Shown: positions 6,996 through 16,353, numbered from the stretch's first letter. The stretch: DNA of 64,000 nucleotides from Streptomyces fildesensis (GCF_016107395.1 NZ_JAAIKO010000021.1:59365-123364); one strand, 5' to 3'. Notes: generated by a model from the sequence alone, not told the origin. Translations and numbers: made by a program.

Positions 6996-8285
6996 TCAAC
7001 ACCCGCAGTCACAACCGCAATCGCAGCAGTCGCACCCATCACAGCAATCGCAGCCATCGCAGCAGTCGCAGTCGCAGTTCGAGCACCATCCCTCGCGGCG
7101 CCTGCCGTTCCACGGGTCCTCGTAGTGGTCCCGGCAGCAGAGCTGGCAGGTGCAGCACAGCCCGCTCCACAGCGCGCACCCGGCGATCAGCCCTCGCCGG
7201 CGCGGCGGCTCGGGCGGCGGGAAACCGTTGGGCGGGAAGCCCGGTCCGCCGGGCGCGTACGGGCTCTGACCAGGACCGTACGGATTCCCGCTCAGCTGCG
7301 GCAGCTCCAGCTGCCCCAGGTCCAGACCCTGGGCCGGGCCGAGACCCTGCCCTTCGAGCGCGTTGGGGTGGGTGTGCGCGCAGGAGCCGCCGAAGGCGCG
7401 GTCCACCGAGCGCCGCAGCTCATGGGCGAGCAGGACGTGGACGAGCCGGCCGTCGGTGAACTCGGTGTCCTTCAGTGCCAGCCGCACCCCGCGCACCGCG
7501 TCGTCGCACAGCCGCCGGGCCTCGTCGCGGCCGGTGCCCGTCGCCGTCAGCGGGTTCCACGCACCCGACGCGGCGTCAGCCGTCTGGTCCTCGACCGCGT
7601 CCAGCAGATGCGCCAGCCGGCCGAAGAGCCGGCCGGCCTCCTCCAACGGCGCACGGTTCCCGGGCCGTCCGGCGAGGACCGCCGTGTAGCCGAAGGCGGC
7701 CGCGGTCGCGGTCTCGGTCGGCTCGGTGACCGTCAGCAGCGGGGTGCCCGTCCTGGCCAGCGCCTCGATCCCGGACTGCCGGTCCACCGCGTCCACCAGC
7801 ACCGCCGTGTCGAACCCGAGCCCGCCGCCGGTCCGCGCGCCGGCCCGGTCCCAGCGCCGGGCGACGGTCCGCGCCGCCGCCGCGACCGGCCGCCGCCCCA
7901 TGGCGCCGTCCCGGTCGTCGATATGGTCACGCATCTTCGCCGACGCCAGCACGAGCGAGACGGCGGCGGCCAGCCGCGCGCCCTCGCCCGTCGCCACCGG
8001 CGCGGTGCGCATCCCGCGCAACGGACAGGGCCCGGCGGTCCGCCGCCACTTCGCCGACGCCGCCGCGCCCGGGACCTGGGCCTCGACCAGCGCCGAGATG
8101 ATCAGCCCGTCGTAGTTGGTGGCGATGCGGGCCAGCTGCCCGTGGTCGTCGCGCAACGCGAGGCACAGCCCGCACAGGTGCGCCATCCAGGAAGTGGCGA
8201 GTCCCTCCGACATCCGGTGGCGACACGGCCTGATAATTCCGAACAACGCTCCCCCAGCGGCTTCATCGTACGATCGGCCCGACAT
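6996..8285 (-). CDS. DUF5685 family protein with Cys/Asp-rich C-terminal tail
   Basis: A 429-residue protein. FGIIRPCRHRMSEGL followed by WMAHLCGLCLALRDDHGQ is the N-terminal signature of the DUF5685 family, with paired cysteines and histidines that look metal-binding. A helical middle part runs to about 300. From about 330 there is a Pro/Gly-rich linker, then a tail with 21 Cys in about 60 residues, including the repeated unit CDCCDG. No signal peptide. The start is uncertain: ATG 8285 lacks a good ribosome site, while TTG 8246, preceded by GGGGAG, would begin exactly at the family motif (MFGIIRPC). Function is unknown; metal storage or a cofactor-binding role is only inference. Confidence 0.8.
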   Translation of the reverse strand: MSGRSYDEAAGGALFGIIRPCRHRMSEGLATSWMAHLCGLCLALRDDHGQLARIATNYDGLIISALVEAQVPGAAASAKWRRTAGPCPLRGMRTAPVATGEGARLAAAVSLVLASAKMRDHIDDRDGAMGRRPVAAAARTVARRWDRAGARTGGGLGFDTAVLVDAVDRQSGIEALARTGTPLLTVTEPTETATAAAFGYTAVLAGRPGNRAPLEEAGRLFGRLAHLLDAVEDQTADAASGAWNPLTATGTGRDEARRLCDDAVRGVRLALKDTEFTDGRLVHVLLAHELRRSVDRAFGGSCAHTHPNALEGQGLGPAQGLDLGQLELPQLSGNPYGPGQSPYAPGGPGFPPNGFPPPEPPRRRGLIAGCALWSGLCCTCQLCCRDHYEDPWNGRRREGWCSNCDCDCCDGCDCCDGCDCCDCGCDCGC

Positions 8286-8536
8286 GCTACCGATGGAACG
8301 ATCTCATGACTGGCGTACCGCCGTCCGGCCGTGCGGCGTCACCCGGAAGAGGGGAGCGCTCCCATCACTTCGTCACCATCCGTATGCCTATGGCTACCTG
8401 ACTCCCCGACACCTATCTTGTGCACCAGTACCGTCACAAGTCCCCTGGGTGGCGGCTATCCGCTTGGCGCATCATCGGCATCATGGACGACCATAGGGGT
8501 GCGGACGATATTGACCGCGTGTGAGAGGAGGCGTCC

Positions 8537-8980
8537 ATGGGTTCGGTTCGACGGGCGAGTGCCTGGCTGGGCCTCGTCGACGACAACGGCGACGAGAGCT
8601 ACTACGACGAGGAGTACGCCGACTACGGCGAGGGATCCGAGCGCGGCGACACCTGGGTGACCGACCCCAGGGTCCAGGTGGCGAGCGAGACGGCCGAGGA
8701 ACAGGGCCGCCAGATCGCCACCGTGACCCCGGACGGCTTCCGGGATGCCCGCGGCATCGGCGAGCTCTTCCGCAAGGGCGTGCCGGTGATCGTGAACCTT
8801 ACGGGTATGGAGTCGAGCGACGCGAAGCGCGTCGTCGACTTCGCGGCGGGTCTCACCTTCGGGCTTCGCGGCTCGATCGAGCGCATCGCCACCCGTGTCT
8901 TCCTGCTGACCCCCGCCGACTACATGGTCCTCAACGCCGAGTCGAAGCGCGGCGCCGACGGATTCTTCAACCAGAACTGA
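8537..8980 (+). CDS. sepF: SepF-like cell division protein
   Basis: A 147-residue SepF-domain protein. The N-terminus (MGSVRRASAWLGLVDD) is amphipathic, as in SepF proteins that bind the membrane; an acidic linker (about 20-45) follows, and the SepF fold spans about 60-140 with FRDARGIGELFRKGVPVIVNL and the helix SSDAKRVVDFAAGLTFGLRGSIERIATRVFLLTP. SepF links FtsZ to the membrane. It stands alone, not in the division and cell-wall cluster, so it is probably one of the extra SepF paralogues known in Streptomyces. GAGGAGG lies a few bases before ATG 8537. The 8286-8536 gap is the divergent promoter region. Confidence 0.9.
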   Translation: MGSVRRASAWLGLVDDNGDESYYDEEYADYGEGSERGDTWVTDPRVQVASETAEEQGRQIATVTPDGFRDARGIGELFRKGVPVIVNLTGMESSDAKRVVDFAAGLTFGLRGSIERIATRVFLLTPADYMVLNAESKRGADGFFNQN

Positions 8981-9223
8981 TCAACCACGCTCAGCACCAC
9001 GGAAGCAAGGTATGGACAACGCTGTGAGCAGCCTGGGAGCCGTCGTAGACGGTCGTTGCTAGTCGTCCCTGGTCACCCTCGGACGGCCCCCAGGCGGCCC
9101 GGAGCTGATGCCGCATCCGACGGTCAGAGCCTTGGCGTGTGCCCTTTTCGGCTTCGCCCTTGATCCGCCCGGACTCGGCGCGTCCCTCATCGAGCCGGGC
9201 CGTCGGCCGCTCAAGATGGTCCC

Positions 9224-10012
9224 ATGCCAAAGCCCCGCAGTCCGCTGCCCCGCCGCCGCTTCCTCGCCGTAAGCGCCACAGCTCTGCTCGGCCTCGGTGC
9301 CGCGGCGGCGCCGGCGGCCGCGCGTGCCCGGCGGGTCCCCGCACCGGAAGCCGAGGTCAACGCCGGTTCCATGGTGATGGCCCTCACCTTCGACGACGGC
9401 CCCAGTCCGCAGTACACGCCGCAGGTGCTGGACGTCCTGCGCGCCCACAGCGTCCATGCGACGTTCTTCGTGTGCGGCGACAACGTCGGGCTGTACCCGG
9501 ACGTGGTGCGCCGCATCGCCGCGGAGGGGCACTCGCTGGGAAACCACACCTGGTCCCACGCTCATCTCAGTGACCTGTCCGCCGCGGACGTACGCGACCA
9601 GATGCAGCGCACCCAGGACGCCGTCACAAAGACCGGTGTGCGGGCGCCGGTGCTGTTCCGTGCCCCCTACGGCGACTTCGCGGACGCCTCGCTTGCCGTC
9701 TGCGCCGACCTCGGGCTGCGCCCGATCTCCTGGTCGGTGGACCCGACGGACTGGGCCAACCCCGGCACCGGCACCATCGCCGACCGGGTCGTCGCCGGTG
9801 CGGCCACCGGTGCCATCGTGCTGAACCACGACGGCACCGAGGGCGGCGACGACGATCCCGCGCCCGGCAGCGGCGGCGACCGCTCACAGACGGTGGCCGC
9901 GCTGAAGAACTACCTGCCCCGGCTGATCGACGCCGGCTACACGTTCACCACCCCTGATGCCCATCCACCGGGCAGGAGCGGGGTGACTCCGCAGGCTCCG
10001 GCAGGACGCTGA
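9224..10012 (+). CDS. Tat-exported polysaccharide deacetylase (NodB domain)
   Basis: A 262-residue carbohydrate esterase 4 enzyme. The N-terminus has a twin-arginine signal (RRRFLAVS plus hydrophobic core to about residue 34). The NodB domain shows all catalytic motifs: TFDDGP (Asp57-Asp58), the metal-binding HTWSH (His108 and His112), RAPYG (146-150), DPTDW (173-177) and LNHD (200-203). It likely removes acetyl groups from peptidoglycan, chitin oligomers or another N-acetylated polymer outside the cell. The 8981-9223 gap shows no gene. It converges on the acyl-CoA dehydrogenase gene. Confidence 0.92.
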   Translation: MPKPRSPLPRRRFLAVSATALLGLGAAAAPAAARARRVPAPEAEVNAGSMVMALTFDDGPSPQYTPQVLDVLRAHSVHATFFVCGDNVGLYPDVVRRIAAEGHSLGNHTWSHAHLSDLSAADVRDQMQRTQDAVTKTGVRAPVLFRAPYGDFADASLAVCADLGLRPISWSVDPTDWANPGTGTIADRVVAGAATGAIVLNHDGTEGGDDDPAPGSGGDRSQTVAALKNYLPRLIDAGYTFTTPDAHPPGRSGVTPQAPAGR

Positions 10013-10031
10013 CCTGCGGCGGCGCTCACCG

Positions 10032-10072
10032 GAAGGCGTCGAGTCCGGTCACCTGAAGGCGTCGAGTCCGGT
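10032..10072. repeat. 18-bp direct repeat duplicating the 3' end of the acyl-CoA dehydrogenase gene
   Basis: GAAGGCGTCGAGTCCGGT occurs at 10032-10049 and 10055-10072, 23 bp apart. The right copy encodes the last residues (TGLDAF) of the enzyme; the left copy lies just past the stop codon and is out of frame. Confidence 0.8.
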
Positions 10073-11263
10073 GAGGGCCTTGCCCAGGACCAGTTGGTGC
10101 ATCTCCACGGTGCCCTCGTAGGTGAGCACCGACTCCAGGTTGGTCGCGTGCCGCATCACCGGATACTCCAGCGAGATGCCGTTGGCGCCGAGGATGGTGC
10201 GCGAGGTGCGGCAGATCTCGATCGCCTCGCGCACGTTGTTGAGCTTGCCGAAGCTGACCTGCTCCGGGCGCAGCCGCCCGGCGTCCATCCGCTGCCCGAG
10301 GTGGTGGGCGAGCAGGATGCCCTTGTGCAGTTCGACCGCCATGTCGGCGAGTTTGGCCTGGGTGAGCTGGAAGCCGCCGATGGGCCGGCCGAACTGTTCG
10401 CGGGTCTTCGAGTACTCCAGCGCCGATTCGAAGCTGCTGCGGGCCGCGCCCATCGCGCCCCAGACGATGCCGTAGCGCGCGTGGCTCAGACAGCTGAGCG
10501 GGCCCTTGAGGCCGGCGCCCTCGGGGAGCACGGCACCGGCGGGCAGCCGGACGTCGTCCAGGACGAGTTCGCTGGTGACCGAGGCGCGCAGGCTCCACTT
10601 GTGCTTGATCTCCGGCGCCGAGAAGCCGGGGGCGTCGGTCGGGACGACGAAGCCGCGGATGCCGTCGTCGGTGCGGGCCCAGACCACGGCGACCCCGGCC
10701 ACCGAGCCGTTGGTGATCCACATCTTGCGGCCGTTGAGCACCCAGTCTCCCCCGGACTCCGTCCGGGAGGTGCCCCCACCGTCGCGCTTGGCGTACGTCC
10801 GCATCCCGGCCGGGTCGGAGCCGACGTCGGGCTCGGTGAGGCCAAAGCAGCCGATGACCTCGCCGGAGGCCATCCGCGGCAGCCACTCCTGGCGTTGCTC
10901 CTCGGAGCCGAAGCGGTGGATGGCGTACATCGCCAGCGATCCCTGTACGGAGACCAGCGAGCGGATCCCGGAGTCGGCCGCCTCCAGTTCCAGACAGGCC
11001 AGGCCGTACTGGACGTTGCTGGCGCCCGCGCAGCCGTAGCCGGTGAGGGACATGCCGAGCGCGCCGATGGCGCCGAGTTCCCGGGCGAGCTCCCGGATGA
11101 CGGGCAGCTCGCCCGACTCGTACCAGCCCGCCACGTACGGCAGTACGCGGTCCGCGGCCCAGTTCCTGACGGTCTCGCGCACCGCGCGGTCCTCGTCACT
11201 GAGCAGATCGTCGATCCCGAGCGGATCGTACGGATCGAACGGCGGCAGCGCGCTCCCGGACAT
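10049..11263 (-). CDS. Acyl-CoA dehydrogenase, glutaryl-CoA dehydrogenase-like
   Basis: A 404-residue FAD enzyme with the three-part acyl-CoA dehydrogenase fold: N-terminal helices (1-140), the beta domain with CFGLTEPDVGSDPAGM, and a C-terminal helical domain. The catalytic base is Glu383 in TYEGT, the position used by glutaryl-CoA dehydrogenases and short-chain relatives. The end GKALTGLDAFR is also typical for the GCDH group, which decarboxylates glutaryl-CoA to crotonyl-CoA in lysine and tryptophan breakdown. The start ATG 11263 follows GGAG. Exact substrate is an inference. A short duplication of its 3' end lies next to the stop. Confidence 0.88.
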   Translation of the reverse strand: MSGSALPPFDPYDPLGIDDLLSDEDRAVRETVRNWAADRVLPYVAGWYESGELPVIRELARELGAIGALGMSLTGYGCAGASNVQYGLACLELEAADSGIRSLVSVQGSLAMYAIHRFGSEEQRQEWLPRMASGEVIGCFGLTEPDVGSDPAGMRTYAKRDGGGTSRTESGGDWVLNGRKMWITNGSVAGVAVVWARTDDGIRGFVVPTDAPGFSAPEIKHKWSLRASVTSELVLDDVRLPAGAVLPEGAGLKGPLSCLSHARYGIVWGAMGAARSSFESALEYSKTREQFGRPIGGFQLTQAKLADMAVELHKGILLAHHLGQRMDAGRLRPEQVSFGKLNNVREAIEICRTSRTILGANGISLEYPVMRHATNLESVLTYEGTVEMHQLVLGKALTGLDAFR

Positions 11264-11313
11264 GACGGTCTCCTGGGTGAGCTACGAGGTGATCTACAAG
11301 GTCGTGGACGACG

Positions 11314-13089
11314 CTACGTGCGTGCTCCCGCCACGTAAAGTCCCGCCTGCTGTTCGCCCGCCGACACCAGGCGTTCGGCGTCGGGCGCGTGGTACTGAGC
11401 GGGCAGCGGGTGGCCCGAGTGGTCCGGGTGGTGGCCGGAGTGGTCCGGGTGCTTCGCGAGGGACGGCCGGTGTTCCGCGGCGGACACCTCGTGGGCGGGG
11501 GTCTCGACTTCTGCGAATCCCTCCGCTTTCAGGAGGAGGGCGCCGCAGTCCATCACCCGCGGGAGGCGGAGCGCGGCGAGCGCGCCCAGCAGCAGCAGGC
11601 CGGCGCTGACGACGAGCGTGACGTGCAGCCCGGTCACGAAGGAGTGCCGGGCGGCCTGCCGCAGCGCGGCTCCCGCCGGGCCGCCGAGCCGGCCGGAGAC
11701 GTCGTACGCCTCCCCCAGCGAGTTCCCCGCGGCGGCGCCGTCGGCGGACGGGACGCCGGGGACGTGCGCCACGCCGGGGCCGTACGCGGCGTTCATCACG
11801 CTGCCGAGCAGCGCGATGCCCATGCCCGCGCCGAGTTGGTAGGAGGTCTCGCCGATGGCCGCGGCGCCGCCCGCCTGAGCGGCGGGGGCTTCGCTGAGCA
11901 TGGATTCGTACGCGCCGAAGATCGTGGTCTCCAGGCCGAATCCGAGGAGCACGAAGGCGCCGGTGAGCAGCATCGGCCGGTCGGTCTGTCCCATCAGGGT
12001 CAGGGACAGGACGGCGACGGCGGTGAGCACGAACCCGGTGCCGACCATGGCGCGTGGCCCGAAGCGGTGCAGCAGGCGCGAGCCGCACAGTCCGGCCGCC
12101 ATCGCGGCGAAGGTGAGCGGCAGCAGGCGGAGCCCGGTCGCGAAGGGGCTGAGGCCGAGCACCAGTTGCAGGTACTGCACGGCGATCAGTTCGAGGCCGA
12201 CGAGCGCGAGCATGGCCAGGACGATGCAGCCGACGGAGGTGCTGAAGGTGGGGCGGGAGAACATGCCGATGTCTATGAGCGGGTGTTCGCGGCGCTTCTG
12301 CCGGCGCACGAAGAGCACCAGCAGCACCGCGCCGACCACGACGGGACCGATCGCCCCGGGGTCGAGCAGGCTCGCACCGCCGCCGAGGCGCTTGACCCCG
12401 AGGACCACGCCGAGGACGCCGAACGCCGCCATGAGGGCGCCGAGGACGTCCCACGGGCCGCAGCCCTCGCCCTTGGACTCGGGGAGCAGCCAGCGCGAGA
12501 GCGGCAGGATCACGGCCATCAGCGGGATGTTGATGAGGAAGACCGATCCCCACCAGAAGTGCTCGACGAGGAAGCCGCCCAGTACCGGTCCGACCGCGGC
12601 GCCCACGGCGGCGACGGCACTCCACACGCCGATGGCGACCGCGCGCTCCCGGCGGTCGGGGAAGACCTGGCGGAGTATCGACAGCGTCGCCGGCATGATC
12701 ATGGCGCCGCCGACCCCGAGCAGCGCCCGGGCCGCAATGAGGACGTGCGCGCCGGTGGCGAACGCGGCGAGGGCCGAGGCGAGGCCGAAGAGCCCGTAGC
12801 CGATCAGCAGGATCTTTCGCCGTCCGACGCGGTCGCCGAGGGTGCCGAAGAGGATCAGCAGCGAGGCGGCGACGAGCGGATAGGCGTCGACGATCCACAG
12901 CAGCTGTATCGCGCCCGGGTGCAGGTCCTCGGTGAGCGCGGGGACCGCGACGTGCAGCACGGTCGCGTCGAGCGCGACGAGCAGCAGGCTCACGCACAGG
13001 ACCACCAGGACGGTCCAGCGTCCGGCCGGACGCTGATGCGGTGGGACGGCTGCCGGCCTCACCGAGCCGACCGTTGTCGTCCCAGTCAT
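11314..13089 (-). CDS. DHA2 family MFS drug exporter (EmrB/QacA type)
   Basis: A 591-residue 14-helix transporter. Helix 1 (VLVVLCVSLLLVALDATVLHVAVPAL) carries the D-x-T-V-x-x-V-A-x-P motif of the DHA2 group; motif A is GTLGDRVGRRK and motif C lies at about 155 (GVWSAVAAVGAAVGPVLGGFLVEHFWW). The C-terminal 70 residues are hydrophilic and include HPDHSGHHPDHSGH, an unusual His-rich stretch. It probably exports a toxic compound or antibiotic with the proton gradient. GGAGG stands 7 nt before ATG 13089. No regulator is adjacent; 13090-13302 shows no gene. Confidence 0.9.
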   Translation of the reverse strand: MTGTTTVGSVRPAAVPPHQRPAGRWTVLVVLCVSLLLVALDATVLHVAVPALTEDLHPGAIQLLWIVDAYPLVAASLLILFGTLGDRVGRRKILLIGYGLFGLASALAAFATGAHVLIAARALLGVGGAMIMPATLSILRQVFPDRRERAVAIGVWSAVAAVGAAVGPVLGGFLVEHFWWGSVFLINIPLMAVILPLSRWLLPESKGEGCGPWDVLGALMAAFGVLGVVLGVKRLGGGASLLDPGAIGPVVVGAVLLVLFVRRQKRREHPLIDIGMFSRPTFSTSVGCIVLAMLALVGLELIAVQYLQLVLGLSPFATGLRLLPLTFAAMAAGLCGSRLLHRFGPRAMVGTGFVLTAVAVLSLTLMGQTDRPMLLTGAFVLLGFGLETTIFGAYESMLSEAPAAQAGGAAAIGETSYQLGAGMGIALLGSVMNAAYGPGVAHVPGVPSADGAAAGNSLGEAYDVSGRLGGPAGAALRQAARHSFVTGLHVTLVVSAGLLLLGALAALRLPRVMDCGALLLKAEGFAEVETPAHEVSAAEHRPSLAKHPDHSGHHPDHSGHPLPAQYHAPDAERLVSAGEQQAGLYVAGART

Positions 13090-13302
13090 CTACGTACCTC
13101 CCAGCGGGGTGCTCTCACTACCTCGGAACTGGACGTCGCTACACCATTCCGGTTGACCAGCGGTAAAGGCGAGTGAGACGACAGAGTACGCCAGGTGGAG
13201 GTCTGGTCATGTGGCCCACCTCACCTTGACGGAATGACCCGCTCCGGGGGCGGCGGCGGGACGGTGCGCCGGTTCCCTTGCGGGGCCTGGCCAGGACCGG
13301 GA

Positions 13303-14940
13303 TCAGCGCAGCGTGATGACGGTGGCGGTGCCCAGCGACCCGGTGGTGCGGATGGTGCGGGTGGTGACGGAGTGGCCGTCGATGAGGTCGCGCAGCGCGG
13401 CGGCGCCGGGCTGCAGCCGGCCGTGCCGGAAGAGCACGAAACTGACCCTGGTGCCCGCCGGGAAGTCCGTTTCCGCCGCCTGGGCGTAGGTGATCGCGTC
13501 GCAGCCCGAGTACCAGCCCATTTCCGGTTCGTACCCGGTGACCAGCAGGCACGGACCGTCCGAGGCGAGTTGTTCCGCCACCGGAACCGTCGAGTCACGC
13601 TCCGCGTTCGGTGCGGGCATCGCCCCGCGGGCCACGGACATGGCGGTCGCCGGGACGGTGATGGCGGCGAGCAGCGCCACGGCCGTCAGGACGTGCGCGG
13701 ACCAGCGGCCGGTCAGGTCGGCGATCGCCTGCACTCCGAGGATGGTGAGCAGCACCACCGACAGGTAGATGAAGCGCGGCTCCCCGTCGGTGGCCATCCC
13801 GAGCAGGACGACGACGAGCACGGCCGTCGACCCGAGGAACACCTTCCGGCGGGCCGTCCGGCCCTCGGTCCCGGTGCTCAGGCGCCGCCGGAACGCGGCG
13901 CCCGCCGCGTAGAGGCCGGCCGCCATCACCACCGCGCCGAGGTCGCCGGCCAGTCGGTACGGGAAGATCCCGAGGTAGTAGACGAATCCGTCGCCCACGT
14001 AGGCGCGGTTCGCGTGCGAGGTGGCGGAGAAGATCAGCCCCAGCGGCCAGCCGGCCACCTTCGTCGCGTAGACGAAGTGCGGCACCAGGCCGGCGAGGAA
14101 GACCGCCGCCGCCACGGCCAGCCGGCCGCGCTGCTCCAGCCAGGCGCGCGGCCCGTAGGCGGCGACGGCGGCGATCGCGATCGCGACGAGGTTCCCGGCG
14201 ACGCCGTAGCGCAGGTAGAACGCGGCCAGCGCGACGGGCGGCACCCAGAGCAGGGCGCGCGAGGAAGGTTTCTCCTGCGCCCTCGTCAGCAGGTACACCA
14301 CGATCAGCAACAGGCCGGTGGAGCCGATGTCGTTGAGGAACTCGGGGAGCCGGCGCAGGAAGCCCAGCCCGCCCAGCACCAGCAGCGCCGCGACGGCCGC
14401 CCGTCGCGGGGTCGTCCAGCGGGCGGCGACGACATACGTGACGGTGAGGGTGAAGAGCGCCAGGACGAGCGCCACCGCCCTGACCGCCCCGACGGTGTCA
14501 CTCAGGCCCAGCGCGAGCCGGCCCAGCACCGGCAGTCCGATCGGCCGGTAGGTGCCCCAGCCCGCGTCCGGGGTGCCGTCCAGCCAGGACCGCGCCTTGT
14601 TCGCGTAGACCGCCTCCTCGTGCCCGAGGTACGGCTCCTGGTCCTGCAGCGCGGCCCAGACCACGGCGGCCGCCGCGAGCACCGCGGCGGGCAGCGCCCA
14701 GGACGGGACATGGCGCAGCCGGACCACGAGCCAGGACAGCACGTACGGCGGTTTGCGCCCGGCGGTCGCCCAGGGGCGGGCCAGCAGCCACGCGGGAGCG
14801 GCCACGAGCAGGAACGGAAGGGGCTGCCAGCCCGGCAGCGGGCCGCCGACGCCGACGGCCGGCAGGATCTGCTGGACGACCGCCGCTGCGGTGAACACGA
14901 CAGCGACGACGAGTGCCGGCTGCCTCCCGGGGCGGACCAC
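13303..14940 (-). CDS. GT-C membrane glycosyltransferase (ArnT/PMT-like)
   Basis: A 545-residue integral membrane protein with about 11-13 hydrophobic helices and a C-terminal extracytoplasmic domain from about 440. The first large outer loop holds GHEEAVYANKARSWLDG, an acidic motif in the place where GT39/GT83-type enzymes have their catalytic Asp/Glu, followed by GTYRPIGLPVLGRL. Such enzymes move sugars from polyprenyl-phosphate donors to lipids or proteins outside the membrane. Donor and acceptor are unknown. It is monocistronic; a long A/T-rich region separates it from the PAP2 gene. Confidence 0.8.
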   Translation of the reverse strand: MVRPGRQPALVVAVVFTAAAVVQQILPAVGVGGPLPGWQPLPFLLVAAPAWLLARPWATAGRKPPYVLSWLVVRLRHVPSWALPAAVLAAAAVVWAALQDQEPYLGHEEAVYANKARSWLDGTPDAGWGTYRPIGLPVLGRLALGLSDTVGAVRAVALVLALFTLTVTYVVAARWTTPRRAAVAALLVLGGLGFLRRLPEFLNDIGSTGLLLIVVYLLTRAQEKPSSRALLWVPPVALAAFYLRYGVAGNLVAIAIAAVAAYGPRAWLEQRGRLAVAAAVFLAGLVPHFVYATKVAGWPLGLIFSATSHANRAYVGDGFVYYLGIFPYRLAGDLGAVVMAAGLYAAGAAFRRRLSTGTEGRTARRKVFLGSTAVLVVVLLGMATDGEPRFIYLSVVLLTILGVQAIADLTGRWSAHVLTAVALLAAITVPATAMSVARGAMPAPNAERDSTVPVAEQLASDGPCLLVTGYEPEMGWYSGCDAITYAQAAETDFPAGTRVSFVLFRHGRLQPGAAALRDLIDGHSVTTRTIRTTGSLGTATVITLR

Positions 14941-15314
14941 GGCGTGCTCCTCTGGTTCGTCCTGCGCTTCGATCCTGACGCTGCGTTACCTGCCGCGCCC
15001 GGCGGGCCCGAAGGCCCAGGTCACGCGGGTACCGCCGAGGCGGCCCCAAACGCTATCGCACGTTCCGGGACCCATGATCACCGCGGCGTCCCGCCATTCG
15101 GACGGGAAACGCAGTGCATCCCTGAGGGTAATAGCCGATAAAAAGGCGGTTGTGATGTGAGTATCGACACCCGAACATAAAATCCAGAGTTCCCGAATTT
15201 TCACTCAATCCGTGAGTGCCAAAGGAACGGGTGAGACGCACTCCACATCACATCGTCATTACAAAGACGCTCGTTCGGCCGATCACTGCTGTCACACGCT
15301 GTAACGTCGATTCG
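14941..15314. other. Divergent, relatively A/T-rich regulatory region
   Basis: The 374 bp lie between divergent genes. From 15120 to 15310 the A+T content is clearly above the surroundings, for example around TAATAGCCGATAAAAAGG and AACATAAAATCC. Promoters for both flanking genes are expected here, but I cannot point to one convincing -35/-10 pair. Short reading frames in it have non-Streptomyces codon use and are rejected. Confidence 0.4.
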
Positions 15315-16325
15315 GTGCGTACCGATGAGAAGCTCCACCGACCGGCGGAGTACCCGACCACACGCGACCTACCGCGTATGAGCCGAACACGCCTCTGGCT
15401 GTTCGGCTCGACGCTTGCGGTCTACGTGGCCATCGTCGTGGGCGTCGTCACCTCCTCCAAGCTCGTGACGCTGGACTGGCAGGTGATGCTGTGGCGCCCC
15501 TACAAGCAGTGGCCCCAGATCCACGCGGCCCTGGACTACTTCGTGGTCCTGGGACAGCGCGGCCCGACGGCCGTGATGGTCGCGGCCTGGCTGGGCTGGC
15601 GGGCCTGGCGGCAGCGGAGCCTGCACCCGATGCTGGCCCTCGGCGCCTCCCTCCTGTTGCTGAACATCACCGTTGGCGCCGTGAAGTACGGGCTCGGAAG
15701 GCTCGGCCCGCACTACGCCACCGCCGTGGGATCCCCCGAACTCTTCGCCGGCGGCGATATATTCCCCTCGGGCCACACCGCGAACGCGGTCGTGACCTGG
15801 GGCGTTCTGGCATATCTGGCGACCACGCCACGGGTACGCCGGTGGGCTTCGGTCATCGCCGCGCTGCTGGCCCTCGGGGTCGGTATGACCACCATCTACC
15901 TCGGCACCCACTGGGTCAGTGACGTGCTGCTCGGCTGGGCCGCCGGCCTGCTGGTGCTGCTCGCGCTCCCCTGGTTCGAACCCGCGATGGCCTGGGCCGA
16001 GGACTTCCTGGTGGCCGCCTGGCACCGGCTCCGGCACGGTTCCGGACTCGCTCCCGTCCCGGCCCGCACGCTCGGGCAGCGCCCCGGCCTGGTGACCCAG
16101 CGGGCCTCCCAGACGGGCGGCCAGCCCGCGCTGGAGCCCGTCGGCGCCGCCACGGGTGGCCATGCGGCCACCATGCCGCACGCTCCGGGACGGCCGCCGG
16201 CCGCCCGCCACGAGCGCACCCCCGTCACCCCGACCGGCAGCCGCCGGCCGCCCGCGGAACGGCCCGTCCGCCCCATCCCGCTCGCCCACCAGCAGGTGCG
16301 CGGGCGCGGCGCCGCAGGCAGCTAG
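15315..16325 (+). CDS. PAP2 family phosphatase, membrane-bound
   Basis: A PAP2/type 2 phosphatidic acid phosphatase with six hydrophobic helices (about 25-215 counted from GTG 15315). Signature motifs are KYGLGRLGPH (a variant of K-x6-R-P with Gly for Pro), PSGHTANAV and THWVSDVLLGW, with the catalytic His residues. The C-terminal 100 residues are a Pro/Arg-rich cytoplasmic tail. It may recycle undecaprenyl pyrophosphate or dephosphorylate lipids. The start is uncertain: GTG 15315 and ATG 15378 (MSRTRLWLFG) both lack a ribosome site; the part between them has weaker codon bias. Confidence 0.82.
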   Translation: MRTDEKLHRPAEYPTTRDLPRMSRTRLWLFGSTLAVYVAIVVGVVTSSKLVTLDWQVMLWRPYKQWPQIHAALDYFVVLGQRGPTAVMVAAWLGWRAWRQRSLHPMLALGASLLLLNITVGAVKYGLGRLGPHYATAVGSPELFAGGDIFPSGHTANAVVTWGVLAYLATTPRVRRWASVIAALLALGVGMTTIYLGTHWVSDVLLGWAAGLLVLLALPWFEPAMAWAEDFLVAAWHRLRHGSGLAPVPARTLGQRPGLVTQRASQTGGQPALEPVGAATGGHAATMPHAPGRPPAARHERTPVTPTGSRRPPAERPVRPIPLAHQQVRGRGAAGS

Positions 16326-16353
16326 CGCCGCTTCCGACGACTCCAACGACCAC

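Noticed and set aside
11389..15141. Two very long plus-strand frames (11389-13176 and 13195-15141)
   Set aside because: They mirror the DHA2 exporter and the GT-C glycosyltransferase. Composition is Gln, His, Arg, Gly-rich without any domain.
14986..15204. 72-residue minus-strand frame in the A/T-rich gap
   Set aside because: It has two TTA codons and A/T-ending codons in its first half, with no ribosome site; probably regulatory DNA.
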